Positions 44,621 through 56,870 of a DNA stretch of 64,000 nucleotides are shown in pieces. The translations under genes were made by a program, and so were the position numbers. The notes under the pieces were generated by a model. The model was given only the letters and a program-made list of their open reading frames with translations, searched no databases and had not been told where the DNA came from. The stretch covers positions 26,778,732 through 26,842,731 of the forward strand of contig OX419757.1 in assembly GCA_948567375.1 (NCBI GenBank), written 5' to 3'. The stretch comes from Lunularia cruciata (taxonomy: Eukaryota; Streptophyta; Marchantiopsida; Lunulariales; Lunulariaceae). The stretch's first letter is position 1, and every line of letters starts with the position of its first letter.

Positions 44621-46190
44621 ACTTGGCCTAGTGAGTTATTGGAAGGGAATGCCCATGCAAAGGATACTCCAATACCAGAGGAGATCACTCGGATTTGGAG
44701 TATGAGTAGGATTGTTCCATCCATCTTGGATGCTCCATCATGGAGTTCAGAGGAGACATTGCAGCAACATGCAGATCGGTTGGTGTAGCATGCTTGGGGT
44801 AGAGCCTTTGTACCACTAGGAGATGAGTGTGAGGATGAGCCTCCAGAGTCAATTACCTTGACACCTTTGGATACCACACCCATTGCTTGGCAATATCCAA
44901 TAGAGGGAGTATGTCTATTGGAGTTGTTTGGTAGAGTTAGCACCGGACTAGCTACGATTCTACAAGCGGGTATATGAGTACAAAGGTACTTGTATGTGGA
45001 GAGAGATAAGACTACTAGATGAGTCTCTCTACATCATGTAGCACACTTGGCATATTGGTATCTTAAGTTATTACCGATGTCAGCAGTCAGTGGTTACCAG
45101 AAGGCCCTACCAATAGACATTTCCTTCTTGGGGGCGCATGATCTGGAGTGACACGGACCTCTTCATTTGGTGATTTGGGGATGGCCATGTCAAGGACATA
45201 CACATGTTGGCTGAGGTTTGAGTCTTTAGGATCCTTGTTCAGGTGTGTTTTGGGAGATGTTATGGATACTACGACATCTCCAGGTTCATCAATCTATTTC
45301 TCTAGCTTACCTTTTGGAGAACATTCCTTTGATGGGTGATTCTCACACCAGAGTAGTGGTGAGTACACATGAGGTCCATTCTTGGATAGGACCTACTATA
45401 TTGTTAGATGCAGCCAGAGTGGGATCACAAGCTCATCATCTTCAACTTTGGTGTATGAATCTCTCACCCAAAGAGGGTTTACAGCGTGCATATGATGGGA
45501 TTTAGCGACTAGACCACATCTTGTTGATGAAATCTTGGATGTGGGGCGTTAGTCTTAGACAATGGTAGTGGCTAATAGGTCACCTATGGTAGTGGTGGTC
45601 TAGGATAGTCTAGAGCTGGTTTTCCCATACTCATGAGTATCTTAGGCTCTCATGCTTTTTGAGAGGGAGGTCTTGGACTTGTTTGGAACTCCCAATTATA
45701 GTAGTTGGTGGATTCCAAAGCTGATGAGAGAGAGCGGGTGATGGGTTTTTGCACCAATATTACCAATGTTCCAGTAGTGCCAAAGGCATCTAGGCATTAG
45801 GTGTTAGGTCATGCTATGGACCTAAACTGTTTGACTTGGATTGTGAACCTTGGTTTGGTAGAGCAACATAAGATGCGCTTGTCGCATCACCACTCGGACA
45901 CTTGTGAGCCTTGTGCCTATTGAGATGATTCAAGCACATGATGGGGGCAATGGACTGAGTGGACATGGTATTCTTGGGACACAGCCAATAGCTACTAGGG
46001 AGAGTGGTCTACTTGGAGTCCATCCAAGTGAGCATGGGCTACTTGGATTACACCCTTGGTCCACTTGGGATGCAGCTAGAGGACATGTGGAGCTTGCAAG
46101 GAGATTTTCATATAGAGGTTGGAACCTCTAGTGGTTGGGAGCATGACACTATTGCTCCCAAGGGCCCAATGTAGTAGCAAGTCAATACAT
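44621..46190 (+). pseudogene. Family A copy 3 cytosine methyltransferase
   Basis: Motif I reads LELFGRVSTGL (about 44,927), with the second Gly changed to Arg. Motif II is YVERDK, motif IV GWPC with Cys codon 45,188-45,190 followed by CAA (not TAG), motif VI ENI (about 45,319) where the others have ENV, and motif VIII-like ARVGSQAHHL. The linker heptads GILGTQP, GLLGVHP and GLLGLHP are kept (45,904-46,131). Stops and frameshifts are spread through the domain. Three copies with the same architecture make capture by a single element copy unlikely. Confidence 0.8.
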
Positions 46191-47640
46191 CTTCCACTCT
46201 TATGATAGTTACAAAGGATACTTGGGAGCCAAATCTTGGACCCAAGCTTACATGAGAGGAAATACAAAGAGTTTGGAGGTTCTTGAGGAGCTACACAAGT
46301 TGTTTTGCCTTCAATATGAAGGATTTGGGTGCTATGAAGGGACCTGGTATACGAATTGAGCTAACTAGCAATACACCAATTTTCCGACGTCCTTATTGCT
46401 ATAGTGACATGGAGAGGATATTGATTTAGAGCCGGAGTAGAGACCTTGTTTGAGGCTGGTTTGGTAGAGATCTCACATGGAGAGGATGCATCAGCTACAA
46501 TGATGCCAACCAAGAAGGATATGCATGGAAACTACATTGATAGGCAAATGTGTGGAGATTACCATCCTCTCAACCGACAAACTAGGGCTGATTGGTATGC
46601 CATGCCTACACTAGAGGAGATTTTTGACACAATTGGACATGCAAAGGTCTTCAATACTTTGGATCTTCAAGTAGGATATAATCAATTGCCAATCAGGGAG
46701 GAGGATAAGTCCAAGACAACATTTTGAGCTATTGATCCTCATGTCAAGGATGTGTTATATCAATGGAGGATCTTACCATTTGGGTTAAAGAATGCTCCTG
46801 TTGAGTTCTAGAGTGTCATGGATAAGATCCTAGCTGGATTGCAGTTTGCTTGGTGCTATATTGATGACATTTTAGTCTATAACACTATTGTGGAGGAGCA
46901 TGAACGACAATTGTTGGAGGTGTTTGAGAGGTTGAGATCTCATGGACTCAAATTACATCCTGGGAAGTGTAGGTTTTTCCATGAGCAGGTTGAGTATTTG
47001 GGTCACACTATCTACTCTTGGTACTCAGTAGACCAAGGTGGAAGCTATTGCACGTATTCATTGGCCTATGGATGTGAGCAAAGTGTGAGCATTCCTTGGA
47101 TTGGCAAACTTCTATCGTTGCTATGTTAGAGGATTTAGTGCCATTGCCAAGGCCTTGACAAAGTTGACTAAGCTAACATAAGAGTGGTGTTGGGGAGATG
47201 AGTAGGAGAGAGCTTTTGTAGAGCTCAAGGAGAGGTTGACATCTGCTCCTATTTTGAGGAGACCAATCAGAGGACGACCATCTCAAGTTCATACTAATTG
47301 GAGTATGTTGGGGCTTGGAGCGGTGCTCACCCAACATGATGATGAGGGGAAGGAGTTTGTGGTGGCCTATGCTAGTCCCTCTAACAATTTAGTGGAAGTG
47401 AAGTATAGTTCATATGAGGGAGAGTGCTTGGCAACAGTTTGGGCAGTAGCATATTTCTAATGCTAGCTATTTGGTAACCCCTTCACTCTCATCATTGATC
47501 ATCAACCGCTGAAGTGGTTGATGGAGTCCGGCAAGCTTTCAAGAAAGATAGCACAATGGGCTCTGATTTTATAGGAGTATGATTTCATGGTTGTTCACAT
47601 ACCTAGAGTGGTGAACCGTGATGCAGATGGGTTGAGTAGA
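46191..47640 (+). pseudogene. Family A copy 3 RT and RNase H
   Basis: Segment 46,446-46,727 has MCGDYHPLNRQTRADWYAMP, and 46,818-47,129 has CYIDDILVYN and LKLHPGKCRFFHEQVEYLG. RNase H (47,236-47,460) has LGLGAVLTQHDDEGKEFVVA. It corresponds closely to 6700-8140 of copy 1, with frameshifts near 47,010 and 47,200. Confidence 0.85.
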
Positions 47641-48188
47641 AATCCATGTCCCAGCCAATAGGATCAGACTGGAGCAAGTTGGCATGCTGAGACAGATGAG
47701 GAGATGGTGCCAGGTTGACACGTATTTGCCTTACTTTGTATAATTTTTGAGACTTTGGTGGTATCTCTCTCAGTGCATATAGGAGTTATTGAGGTCACAG
47801 ATCCATAGAGTGAAGATATTAGTACAGTTCAGCGAGACATTCATGATGATGTCTTAGTGATGGACTATCTTTGCATTGGTGTTGTGGGTGGCACAATTGG
47901 AGCCAAGGAGAGAGATTGTGTTCTTCAGCAAGCCAAATGGTTCAAATTGGAGTGCAAACACCTTTTGCATGCAGACACCTTTTGCGTGTATGGGAGGATG
48001 GTAGAGTGAGAGTAGTACCACATCCATATCAGAGACTATAGTTGATCCATCATGCTCATGAAGAGCTAGGTCATTTTGGAGTAAAGAGTACATATAGCTT
48101 ACTCCAAAGTCATTATTGGTGGTGCAATATGAAAACCTAGGTATAGTAGTTGGTTGCCAGATGTGTGGTTTGTGACCAAGTTAGAGCT
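47641..48188 (+). pseudogene. Family A copy 3 integrase, N-terminal part only
   Basis: The segment corresponds to 8150-8690 of copy 1: a variable spacer, then the zinc-binding text HAHEELGHFGVK and CVVCDQVRA. It stops before the catalytic core, where the third-family LTR begins. Confidence 0.75.
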
Positions 48189-48878
48189 ATAACACCCATT
48201 TGTGCATGTGTGTGGTATTGTGATATTTAGCTTGGTATTACAAGTACTTAAGAGATATTATTTATATAGAGATAAAGGATGGTTCTATATTAGTCATGGC
48301 TAGCTAAAGTTAGTCATAGCTAAGATAGAAGGGACCTTACTTTAGAGGAAGTAGAAAAGATGAGCACCACTATTTTGGATTTTAGAGTGTTGACTTGGTA
48401 TTATTCCTAGGTGTTTGGCTTTGAGGAAAGAGTTGAGAACTCTTGGGTCCACAAGCCTTTTTGTTTTGGATTCTTCTTTAGTCCAAGGATAGCCCATGTG
48501 AAGGAATCCTTGACTTAGTGGTTGGGTCAAGATAAGACCACATGCTTAGGAGAATATGCCCATGTGAATGGATATTTCTTTCTACTTTTTGACTTTACTT
48601 GACTTTTAGTCTAGTAACTTGAGTTATTGCAGTAATTAGTAACCTTGGTACGTAACTATTTCACAAGTATATAAACAAGGGTGAGGAGGTACTCATCATC
48701 CTTTCATTTGCAACTATCTCTCTCTCATTGAGTTCTCTAGTGAACAATGTCTTGAGTCTTGCAGTGTTAGCCTTGGAGGAGTATGATGGAGTTGGGGTTC
48801 CTTACCTTCTTAGACCATGGTGCACTACCATAATAGCCATTAGAGGTTCATCCTGAGTGAGAGACAGGCTGACTCGCA
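48189..48878 (+). repeat. 5' LTR of a third LTR retrotransposon family
   Basis: Non-coding stretch, starting near TATAACACCC and ending CTGACTCGCA directly before a PBS. It contains TATATAAACAAG (48,669), a good TATA box, followed about 40 bases later by a pyrimidine-rich transcript-start-like region. No second copy of this LTR is in the window, so the left edge is inferred from the break in family A copy 3. Confidence 0.6.
48669..48680 (+). promoter_or_regulatory. TATA box of the third-family LTR
   Basis: TATATAAACAAG, about 210 bases before the LTR end, fits a plant LTR core promoter. Confidence 0.55.
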
Positions 48879-48882
48879 TTTT

Positions 48883-48900
48883 TGGTTCCGTTGCCGAGAC
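48883..48900 (+). other. Primer binding site, tRNA-Asp-like
   Basis: TGGTTCCGTTGCCGAGAC resembles the tRNA-Asp PBS TGGCGCCGTTGCCGGGGA, with differences at four or five positions. It follows the LTR end by four T residues, the spacing seen also in family B. Confidence 0.55.
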
Positions 48901-48916
48901 CTCTCTAGAAGGCAAG

Positions 48917-50211
48917 ATAATGTTCCGCATTCAATTCTACATTAAGCAGAAGGAGGCTATGAGGGCTCACTTGGAGAGAACATTAGGAGAGGAGAGTGAT
49001 GAACTTATGTTAGAGAACCAAGATTTATTTGTATACCCTGTAGTTCATTATGATGTCTTTGAGGTGATTTTGTACATCTTGTACACATGAGAGGATTTGG
49101 AGAGATTGTGTGAGGTGGATTGCAGATTTTGGGGATTAAGGTGATTTTGGGCAAAATCTCAAGTTTGAGATCTGGACTTGAAATTTCTACACATAATAGC
49201 TTGGGTTATCTTTCAGTTAGCACACTTAAAATTATTGTGAGAGCTACTATGCACATGGGGTTAGAATTTTTGAATGGTGATAGGGTAAACTGCTCTCCCA
49301 ACTACATGCTCTCTAGAAAATTATACAGAGTCTGCCATTTCTTCAATTTTCAGTGAATTATCTTGAAAATTTCCAAAAACATTAATTGCATTGTATCCTA
49401 CTTTTTGCCACAAAAATTAGAGAGAGATCATTCTTGCACAGAGAGTTATGAGTTTTTGAAGTGAAGGGGGTGGTTTTCAGACCAAATCTGAAATATGTGT
49501 GCTGAATAGAAAGATGTCTAGGCCAAATGGCTCAATGAGAAGATCTGAAATTTTTTAGGAAGTGACAACCTGGAGTTGTGATTAAGTGTGAAAAATTTCA
49601 AAGGACTGTCACATACAAGTTGAGAAATCTGAGTGAAATTGTGAGGAAGGGGCAATTCTACAGAGCGGAGATCTCATGCATGAGGAGTTTGAGAGCAACA
49701 AAAAGCATGTTTGAGTGTTTAGATTCATCTTGGGAATATGGAAGGTCACCAAGAGTGGAAATTGAGATTATGAAAGGTTCCCCAAGGGTTTGAGGTGATT
49801 GTAGGGGTGGATTTGAGGAAAAGAGAGTTTACAATAGAAGTTGAAGAGAGTGTTGAGAGGATCCAAAAACCTACACCACTTGGAAGAAAGAGTGATTCTA
49901 AGTGCTTTCTATGTGAAGAGAAGGGACATAAGGCAAGTTCATGTCCATTGACATTTGAGATCAAGAGATTGAGGGAAAGGAGAGACTTACTTGACTTGGG
50001 TTTGCATGTTGGACCTTCTTCACCAAGATTAGGAGGGAGACGATCTAAGACCAAGGAGTTGTGTGAGGTTTGTGGAGTGGAAGGACTTCCAAAAGGACAT
50101 GAGTGTAGTGGAGTAAAAACACTTTTGGGGACTTTGGTGAAGGATCTTGGAGAGAGTCTTAGTACAGCTACAGAAATACTACCACCTTCATCAACTAGTT
50201 CTCAAGATTAG
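48917..50211 (+). pseudogene. Gag-like remnant with CCHC zinc knuckle (third LTR family)
   Basis: The first ORF (from ATG 48,917) has LMLENQDLFVYPVVHYDVFEVI, related to the fragment at 15,267-15,470. After a decayed middle, the ORF 49,795-50,211 carries CFLCEEKGHKASSC (49,903-49,944), a classical CCHC knuckle, and a second Cys/His cluster CEVCGVEGLPKGHEC. No protease or RT follows; the element breaks at about 50,215. I infer gag because of the PBS upstream and the knuckle. Confidence 0.65.
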
Positions 50212-50419
50212 TGATGGAGATAATCTTTCAACTTATGGATAAACTATCCATGAGAGTTAGATTAATATGCACTCTAGGATTTGATGTTGCTATAGAAATC
50301 TTGGAGCAACCTGAACCTTTTGTGTTCCCTAGAGTGGATTATTCTCAAGAGAAAATTAGCAATTGACATTCCGAGGGCTAAAAAGAGAGACTAAGAGTTG
50401 CCTTGCCATAGTTCAGCCC

Positions 50420-52003
50420 TAAAAGGTGCCAAAGCTTAACCCAACGGTAGTGATGGTGAAGGTGAAAGAAGCCACGCCAGAATCCAAAGAAGAGTCACAA
50501 GGAGAAATTGGATCAAAGGAAGAAGCATCAGGAGAAGAAGAGGAGTTCACTTTACAAAGTGAAGAATTGAGTAGTGGCAATGAAGGCGATGCGGAGGTTT
50601 AGCAAACACAAAGGCCGATGGAGGATATAGTGAATTCGAGTCCACAAGTCGCTCTGATTTAACAAGGAAGTAAGAAGAAGGAAGAAGAAGTCATGGCACA
50701 ACCACAAACTGCCAGACCGAAGAACAATGTGCATGTAGCAAAGGTGGGGCCGAGTAAATTTGTCATGGAAGAGGAGGAAAGCTTGGATGGTGAAACCTTG
50801 AAAGTACAAAGATAGTGACTTCCAGGTAAGGTGCAAGAAGTAGAGTTGCTAGAAGACAAAGGCCGAGCCAATGACAAGAAATGCAAAGGGGTGGAGTATT
50901 TGTCAAAGGTAGTATGTTTGCTGTTAGTTTTTTTGTAGCAAAAGAAAGTAGGGATGGTAAGTGTCAATCTCAATGTGCACAATGAGTTAGAAGTAGTGAA
51001 GACATGGAGTGCAAAAACCTTGTTGTTGCAAAGTAAGTTAACAAGGGTGGAGATGGAAGCCAAAGAATGTTGGGTTGAGATGATTCTTTGGAGTAAGCAC
51101 TTTGAAGTGATGAGGGAGGATTTAGTAAAGTGTTGTGAGGAGGCAAAGGAGATGACGGCCTTGGTTGCGGTGTTGAGGGGAGAAATTGCAGATGCCCAAG
51201 TAGAGTTAATACACTCAAAGGCAAGTACAGTAGTGATGGAGCAGGAATTGGAAAGTCCAAGAAGAAGGCTGTTGAGAAAGATTGAGCCTGACAACAAGAA
51301 ATGCAAAGCACGGTAGAGAAGAAGATCAATTCTGAGGATTGGTGCGGGTAGCAGAGGAGCAAATCTCTATGAATTGGAAGGAGAAGGAGGCATTGAAGGC
51401 TGAATTTGAAGACAAGCTCCAGATGTATTGTAATGAATTAGAGGAAGAAAGGAAGAACAAGAAGCTCAAGATCATAGGAGAAGCCGATGAGGTAGTTAGT
51501 GTAGTAAATGAAATCAAGGGGATGCTGAGCACAAAAGTTGAAGGTAAACTTGAGGAAGCGAGATTGCATGAGCTGAAATTATTAGTGCAGGAGATACGGA
51601 AGCAAAAGGCAAAGGACACGGAGTTGAAAAATTTGTTAATTCATCTACGAGAACGTGTAGATAGGAAGATGGTAGAGGTAGGAGACAATGTGTGTCTTAG
51701 ACAGGATCTTGTTAGAGCGGAGTTAGATAAACTTTGTAGTGAGGTACAAGAAGTAAGAAGAGCTGAAGTTGTAGAAGTAGGCGTACAGGTGTCTTTGGAG
51801 TTGTCCTTTGAGACATTAAAGAGGAGTGGGTTGCAAGATAAGGAAGTAGATAGGTTACCTACTAGTGTAATTGTAGTTCAAAGTGAAGAAGTAGTAGAGA
51901 TAGTGAAGGACTTAGTAGAACTAGATATACCCAAAGAAGGAGAGGTAATAGGAAGATCATTGGGTTTGGAAGCCAAAGTCAAGGTTGACATCGGATTGGA
52001 TTG
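50420..52003 (+). repeat. Family B LTR fragment with the coiled-coil ORF, plus strand
   Basis: Translated, it contains the acidic stretch (GSKEEASGEEEEFTLQSEEL), then the coiled coil in ORFs 50,954-51,316 (VELIHSKASTVVMEQELESP) and 51,339-52,076 (KLEEARLHELKLLVQEIRKQ, VGVQVSLELSFETLKRSG). These match the LTR ORF in the solo LTR and in the 59.3-63.1 kb LTR. It breaks at about 52,003 inside DIGLD, where minus-strand integrase sequence begins. Both plus-strand copies start at nearly the same point of the ORF. Confidence 0.75.
50430..52003 (+). pseudogene. Coiled-coil ORF of the family B LTR, C-terminal two-thirds
   Basis: The longest uninterrupted piece (51,339-52,003) encodes about 220 residues of heptad-patterned, Glu/Lys/Leu-rich sequence, the best-preserved coiled-coil copy in the window. 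Frameshifts near 50,830 and 51,330 and stops upstream break it. Function unknown. Confidence 0.65.
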
Positions 52004-54289
52004 CAATAGTTTCCATATCATCTCTTCGTGCTGCTTTTGCTTCTATTGTGGTACCCACATTTTTCATTTTGGATAAGTTTTGAAGAAGAAGTGCCTTACT
52101 GGAACCAAATGGAGAATAAATGAGTGCAAACCTGTGTTTTGATCAGACCCAAGGAAGTCACTTTTGTGTAAGAGGAAGAAGGTCTCGGACTAGATCAGAC
52201 CCAATGAAGCTTACTTCTTGTCATAGGAGGAAAAAAAACTTGGGTCAGACGTCGAAGGAGTGCAAACCCGAAGGAGGAATAGAAGTTGCAGGTCAGGATT
52301 CTTGCAGGGGCCATATCTCAGTGACCACAAGTCAAAATCAAGTGTGTTATATTTCGTTGGAAGCGTCTCATTCAGGGCTTTCCATTGCCACCAAAATCAA
52401 AAAGTTTGACGGTTTGTACAAGAAGTTACAAGAATTTGAAGTTTTGGGAGTAGATGTACAAAGTAGTTTGGGTGTTTTCGGGTCAATGTGACTTCAGACT
52501 TTGTACTTCGGACTTCGGGTTTACACGACTTTGGGTCATGAGACTTCTCCTCAAGACAAAGATGACTAAATCAGAGGTAGGCGGACCTCAGAGTGCAGTG
52601 AAAGTGACTTTGGGAATCTTGCTAGAGAGATCAAAGGAAGTTAGAATAGAGAAAAAATAGATAATTAGGATACCCATGACTTCAATTTCAATTAGAGTGA
52701 AGATGGAACAAGAAATGAAGGAGAAGGAGCAGTATTGAATAAACCCAAAGTGCGAGATCAGACTGTAAGTGTCTTTGGGTCAAGTACATGAGTGATTAGG
52801 GGAAAGTGGGTTACAAATTGAAGGTGTAGATAGTGTACCCATGCTTTCAATTACAATTTTTTATGAGGATATAGTAGAATTAGCAAAGGAATTGATAATA
52901 GCAAAACCCGAAGTAGATGAAGTAAGAGTGCAAGTGTCTTCAGATTTGACATTTGACACTTTAGAGAAGAGTGGGTCGGGAGATAGAGATTTAGAAGGAT
53001 TACTTGTGATAGGAATTGTAGATCAGAGTGGAGAATTGTTAGATTTGGTAGAGGAATTAGAAGTTGTGAAACCCGAGGATAGAGCAGTAGGAAGTAAAGT
53101 TACTTTGGGTTCGGGTTTGAAAGCCAAAGAAGAAGTAGACATTGGATCGGATTAGTAATCAATTTGAGATTTGAATAGGCAGATATGAAGAGGTGCATTG
53201 TCATTTTGGATCTGCAGGTTTGTAGAGTCATTAGGAAGAGGTGCATTAGGAAGATAACTATCAATTGCTTCACTACTTAAGAGTGGCATTTGCAGTTTTA
53301 TGTTGTTTAGTGCTCATTATTTCTGAGAATAGATAAAACAAAGTGTTGTGAAGTAGTGCTCGTTGCTTAAGCTTGATTCCGAGTATCAACTTTGTGTTTG
53401 TGTTTGTGAGTGTTTGAAGAAATTCAAAGTGCAAGTCAGTGTGCTTGTTGGATGTTGGATTTTGCAGCCTTGATCTTCATTCTATGTGTTTGATCCTGAG
53501 TGAAGTGCAATGGAAGCAATGCCTTGACAGATCTGAGAGGAATTGTAGTGTTGGTAGTATTTTGCATTTGTGAGTGTAGTGCAAAGTTGATGTGAAGCAA
53601 TTTCGATTGAGGAAGTTGTGCCTTCAGTGGAGGGGTGGAACACAATTCTAAGGCAAAGTCGTTTTGCAATGAAGTGCCATTCTCAAGAGAGCCTGAATCA
53701 TCACAATCAAGATTGTTTGGAAAGATTTGATGGAGTTGTGATTAAGGAGTGCTAATTTGTGACAAGACTGTGAGTCAATGTTTGTTACTCTCTTTTGGGT
53801 GTGGTTTCTACCTGAGAGATTAAAGACGCAACCAAGAAGAACTACATGTTACTGTTTGACTTTGTATTTGGACATTTTTGACTCCTATCTCTACGGGAAC
53901 AAACTTTACTTACCCGATTACCGCGAAAGTGATATTTGCCAAGTTGTCACATCTACCATCTTGGTAGCATAATCTGTGCATACCAAGATGTGCCTTTTCC
54001 TTGTGACTTGGGTCACTGGTTGGATTGGACCCACATAATCAATACCCTATTTCTCAAATGAGGCCGATGGTAAAATTGGTCTCAAAGGCCACTGGGAAGT
54101 TGTCATCGGCTTTCTTGTTCTTTGACAAGCATCACAACTTTGGATATGAGCATGCATATCTTTGTACATCGTAGGCCACCAGTACCCCAAAGAAAGAATC
54201 TTCTTTATAGTATTCTTTAGAGCATAGTGTCTCCCCGATGCTTCGGAGTGTAAAGATTCAATGACACCTCCGACTTCGCATGACTCCAA
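52004..54289 (-). pseudogene. Family B integrase, split by a solo LTR and 3' truncated
   Basis: The zinc-binding part at 54,047-54,289 has HSEASGRHYA, then CDACQRTRKP. The core begins GIDYVGPIQPVTQ and continues ILVCTDYATKMV up to 53,952. Removing the solo LTR and one copy of its 5-bp duplication, the reading continues at 52,046 with EAKAARRDDMET, the expected core text. The sequence is lost beyond 52,004. Confidence 0.8.
52047..53951 (+). mobile_element. Solo LTR of family B, short type, 1905 bp, inserted in family B integrase
   Basis: Left edge TGTGGTACCCACA at 52,047, right edge TTGTCACA ending 53,951. Flanks TCTAT (52,042-52,046) and TCTAC (53,952-53,956) form a target duplication with one difference; the integrase reading frame across the site supports TCTAC as the original. 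It is homologous over its length to 41,621-43,514. The ORF 52,841-53,155 is the C-terminal remnant of the coiled-coil ORF (VRVQVSSDLTFDTLEKSG). Confidence 0.88.
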
Positions 54290-54397
54290 GCATCACCAAA
54301 GCACTTTGTCTTCACCCATCTTGAATAAAATGCTATGCTTCAGCTGATATGGCCCCATTTTCCTAATAAAGACTGCCCTCTGCTCCGGGTCCAGCCC

Positions 54398-55950
54398 TTA
54401 TGGACAATCGAGAGTATGCAGATAGTGATATTTGGCTGCATACCTTGTACTTCGCATGGTTGTCAATTGATATAACTCTTCATTAGGGAACCGATCGTCG
54501 ATCTCCCATTCTTGGTCTTGAGTTTCTAACCTGGATAAGAAGTCCACATTTGAATGCAAAGCCCACTTCCTTACTTGTACAGTATATGTGAATTCTTGTA
54601 ACAACAAGATCCATCTTGCAATTTGCCCAGACAAATTTACCTTCTTGACCAAATGTTGCAATGCGTAATTGTCAACATAGAAGACAAACTCGTAGCCCAG
54701 CAAGTAATGGCAAAATTTCTTGCAGGCATACACCATTCTGAGTGCTTCTCTTTCAATCATTTAATAGTTCTTTTTGAGACTAATAGTTGTCGGTTGGCAT
54801 AATAAACCAAGTAGTCCTTCTTCTTCTTGTCCTTCTGACTTAAGATGACTTTGATTGCCATGGACGAAGTGTCCACATACACATGAAAAGGGACGTCCTA
54901 ATTCGGGGCCCTCATGATTGGTGCTTCAACCAGTTTCTTCTTCAATACTTGGAAAGCATCTTCTTGTGCGGCTTCCCATGAGTAGTCTTTGAACTCCTTC
55001 AGAAGCCTTGTAAGGGGTGCAGCAAGCACCACATAATCTGAAACAAAGCGTCTGTAGTATCCATCATGTCCCAAAAAGGCTCTCAGTTCCCGGATGTTCT
55101 TTGGGGATTCCAAAGCGAGATTACTTTTACCTTCTCGATCGACTTCGATACCTTGGCTTGACACCCGATGCCCCAAAAGAATCCCCTCTTTCATGACGAA
55201 GAAGCATTTCTCCGGGTGTAATGACCAACCGGCAAAATGACACCTTTCAAAAGTCTGGCAAAGGTAATCCAAATGTACATCTCTCTGCCCAAACACACAA
55301 AAATCATCAATGAAGACTTCCACAAATTTGCCCAAAAAATCCTTGAAGATCACATTCATCATCCGTTGGAAAGTAGTGGGAGCATTACACAACCCAAAGG
55401 GCATTTGATTGTAAGCAAAAGTGCCCCAATCGGTGGTGAATGTAGTTTTATCCTTGTCCTTTGCTTGGATGGATACTTGATAGTACCCTAAAAATCCATC
55501 AAGAAAACTGTAACAAGGATGACCAACTACTTGGTCCAAAATTGTATCAGTAAAAGGCAAAGGATGATGATCCTTACGCGTCACTGCGCTCAACTTGCAA
55601 AAATCTTGGCACACTCAAATTTTTCCCATCTTCTTCTTTGAAACGATGACTATGGGAGAGATCCACTCACTGCTCAAGATAGGAAAGATTATTCCGTCCC
55701 CTAAGTACTTGTCAATTTCATCTTTCACCAAGAGGGAGTACTTTGGGTTCAAGCGGTATTCTCTTTGCCGAACCGGGACTGCACCTTCAACCATATCAAT
55801 CCGGTGTTCTCCAAATTCTTGTGGAATACCTGGCATTTGATCAATAGACCAGGTGAATACATCCTGGAATTCTATAAACAAGGCAATGTATCCTGCCAAT
55901 TCCTTTGGAATGACTGTCTTTGAAATCTTAAAAAAATTTCCTTCAGTCAA
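54398..55950 (-). pseudogene. Family B RT and RNase H
   Basis: The RT N-terminus (55,615-55,950) has PGIPQEFGEHRIDM and VRQREYRLNPKY. The palm (54,898-55,614) has MPFGLCNAPTTFQRMM and catalytic FIDD at 55,303-55,314, then LHPEKCFF and LGHRVSSQGIEVDR. RNase H (54,398-54,900) has the start of a VYVDTSSMAIKV-like strand before a stop and then EREALRMVYACKKFCHYLLG and VDNYALQHLV. The frame is open for 238 codons in the palm, better preserved than family A copies 2 and 3. Confidence 0.9.
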
Positions 55951-56503
55951 GACAACATCTTGACAATCATCGAGGTTGATGACTCCTTCAACATGGCTTA
56001 CTCAGCTCAATCCAAGACATACTGCAGTCAAACCTCCTTCCTCCAAGTTGTGTTCACCCGAGGTGATGTCGTATGGGTCTTCATCTTTGATCTCTACCTC
56101 GTAGCATTCTAAATAATTGACTTGGACTTCGTCTTCGGAGTCGTCTATAGACAAAGACAATGAATCCTTGGATTCATCTTTGTCTTCCAACAAAGATGAA
56201 TCCAAGGTGAGGAACCTTTGTCCAACTTACGGTCACCAGCTTCTGATCTTCGGATGAAATGTCCTTAAACCGTAACTTTTGCTTGTGCTAATCCACAATA
56301 ACCTAAGCATTGTACAACTAGGGTCTTTCAATCAAGAGAAGGTAACTAGTTTTGGTTATTGGTCGCAACACAACGTAATTTAACTTGAACGGCACCCCTC
56401 CAATGATTGTAATGATATTTGACAGCATGCCCAAGGGCTGTTTCCTGGTTTGATCCGCAAATTTCAGAATTTGGGGTGTTGGTTCAAACGTTGTATACCC
56501 CAG

Positions 56504-56827
56504 TCAATGTGTAGTGTCTTCTATCATGACATTCAGACCCGACCCTGAATCAATGGGTATGGATGGGATCATGCAGCCTGTGATCTCCGCATCCACTTCG
56601 GGAGATCCCAAGTCTTCTTGTTCAATATGATAGATTGCGTGCAAGTCTTTCTTGGTCATCGCCCTTACTTTCTTGAAGGTTGAACTCAGCTGCTTTTTGT
56701 ACATCTTATTGTCCTCCCACAATTGCTTAAATGTGACATTAGCACTTGTAGACACCATGTCAACCACAATATTGTATTGCGGGACTCCTCTCAACTTCAC
56801 CTTCTTCACCTTTGTCTTTGGGTCCAA
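56504..56827 (-). pseudogene. Family B aspartic protease
   Basis: The active site reads IPIDSGSGLNVM. The upstream text (VSTSANVTFKQLWED) fits the Athila/Tat-type pro region, which has an N-terminal extension. It is bounded by stops. Between 55,950 and 56,500 the linker includes an acidic fragment (56,002-56,205). Confidence 0.7.
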
Positions 56828-56870
56828 AGTCTATCCTTGTTCAAATTGGACTTTGGGGTGCTTCAGGATG

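Larger units (their letters stand above)
40968..48188 (+). mobile_element. Ty3/gypsy family A, copy 3, interrupted by a solo LTR and 3' truncated
   Basis: It starts with leader sequence, jumps at about 41,065 directly to late gag (a deletion equivalent to 2200-3430 of copy 1), is split by a solo LTR at 41,621-43,514 and then continues through protease, methyltransferase, RT, RNase H and the start of integrase, ending at 48,188 (GTTAGAGC). Reading frames change several times, so it is older or more damaged than copy 1. Confidence 0.85.
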
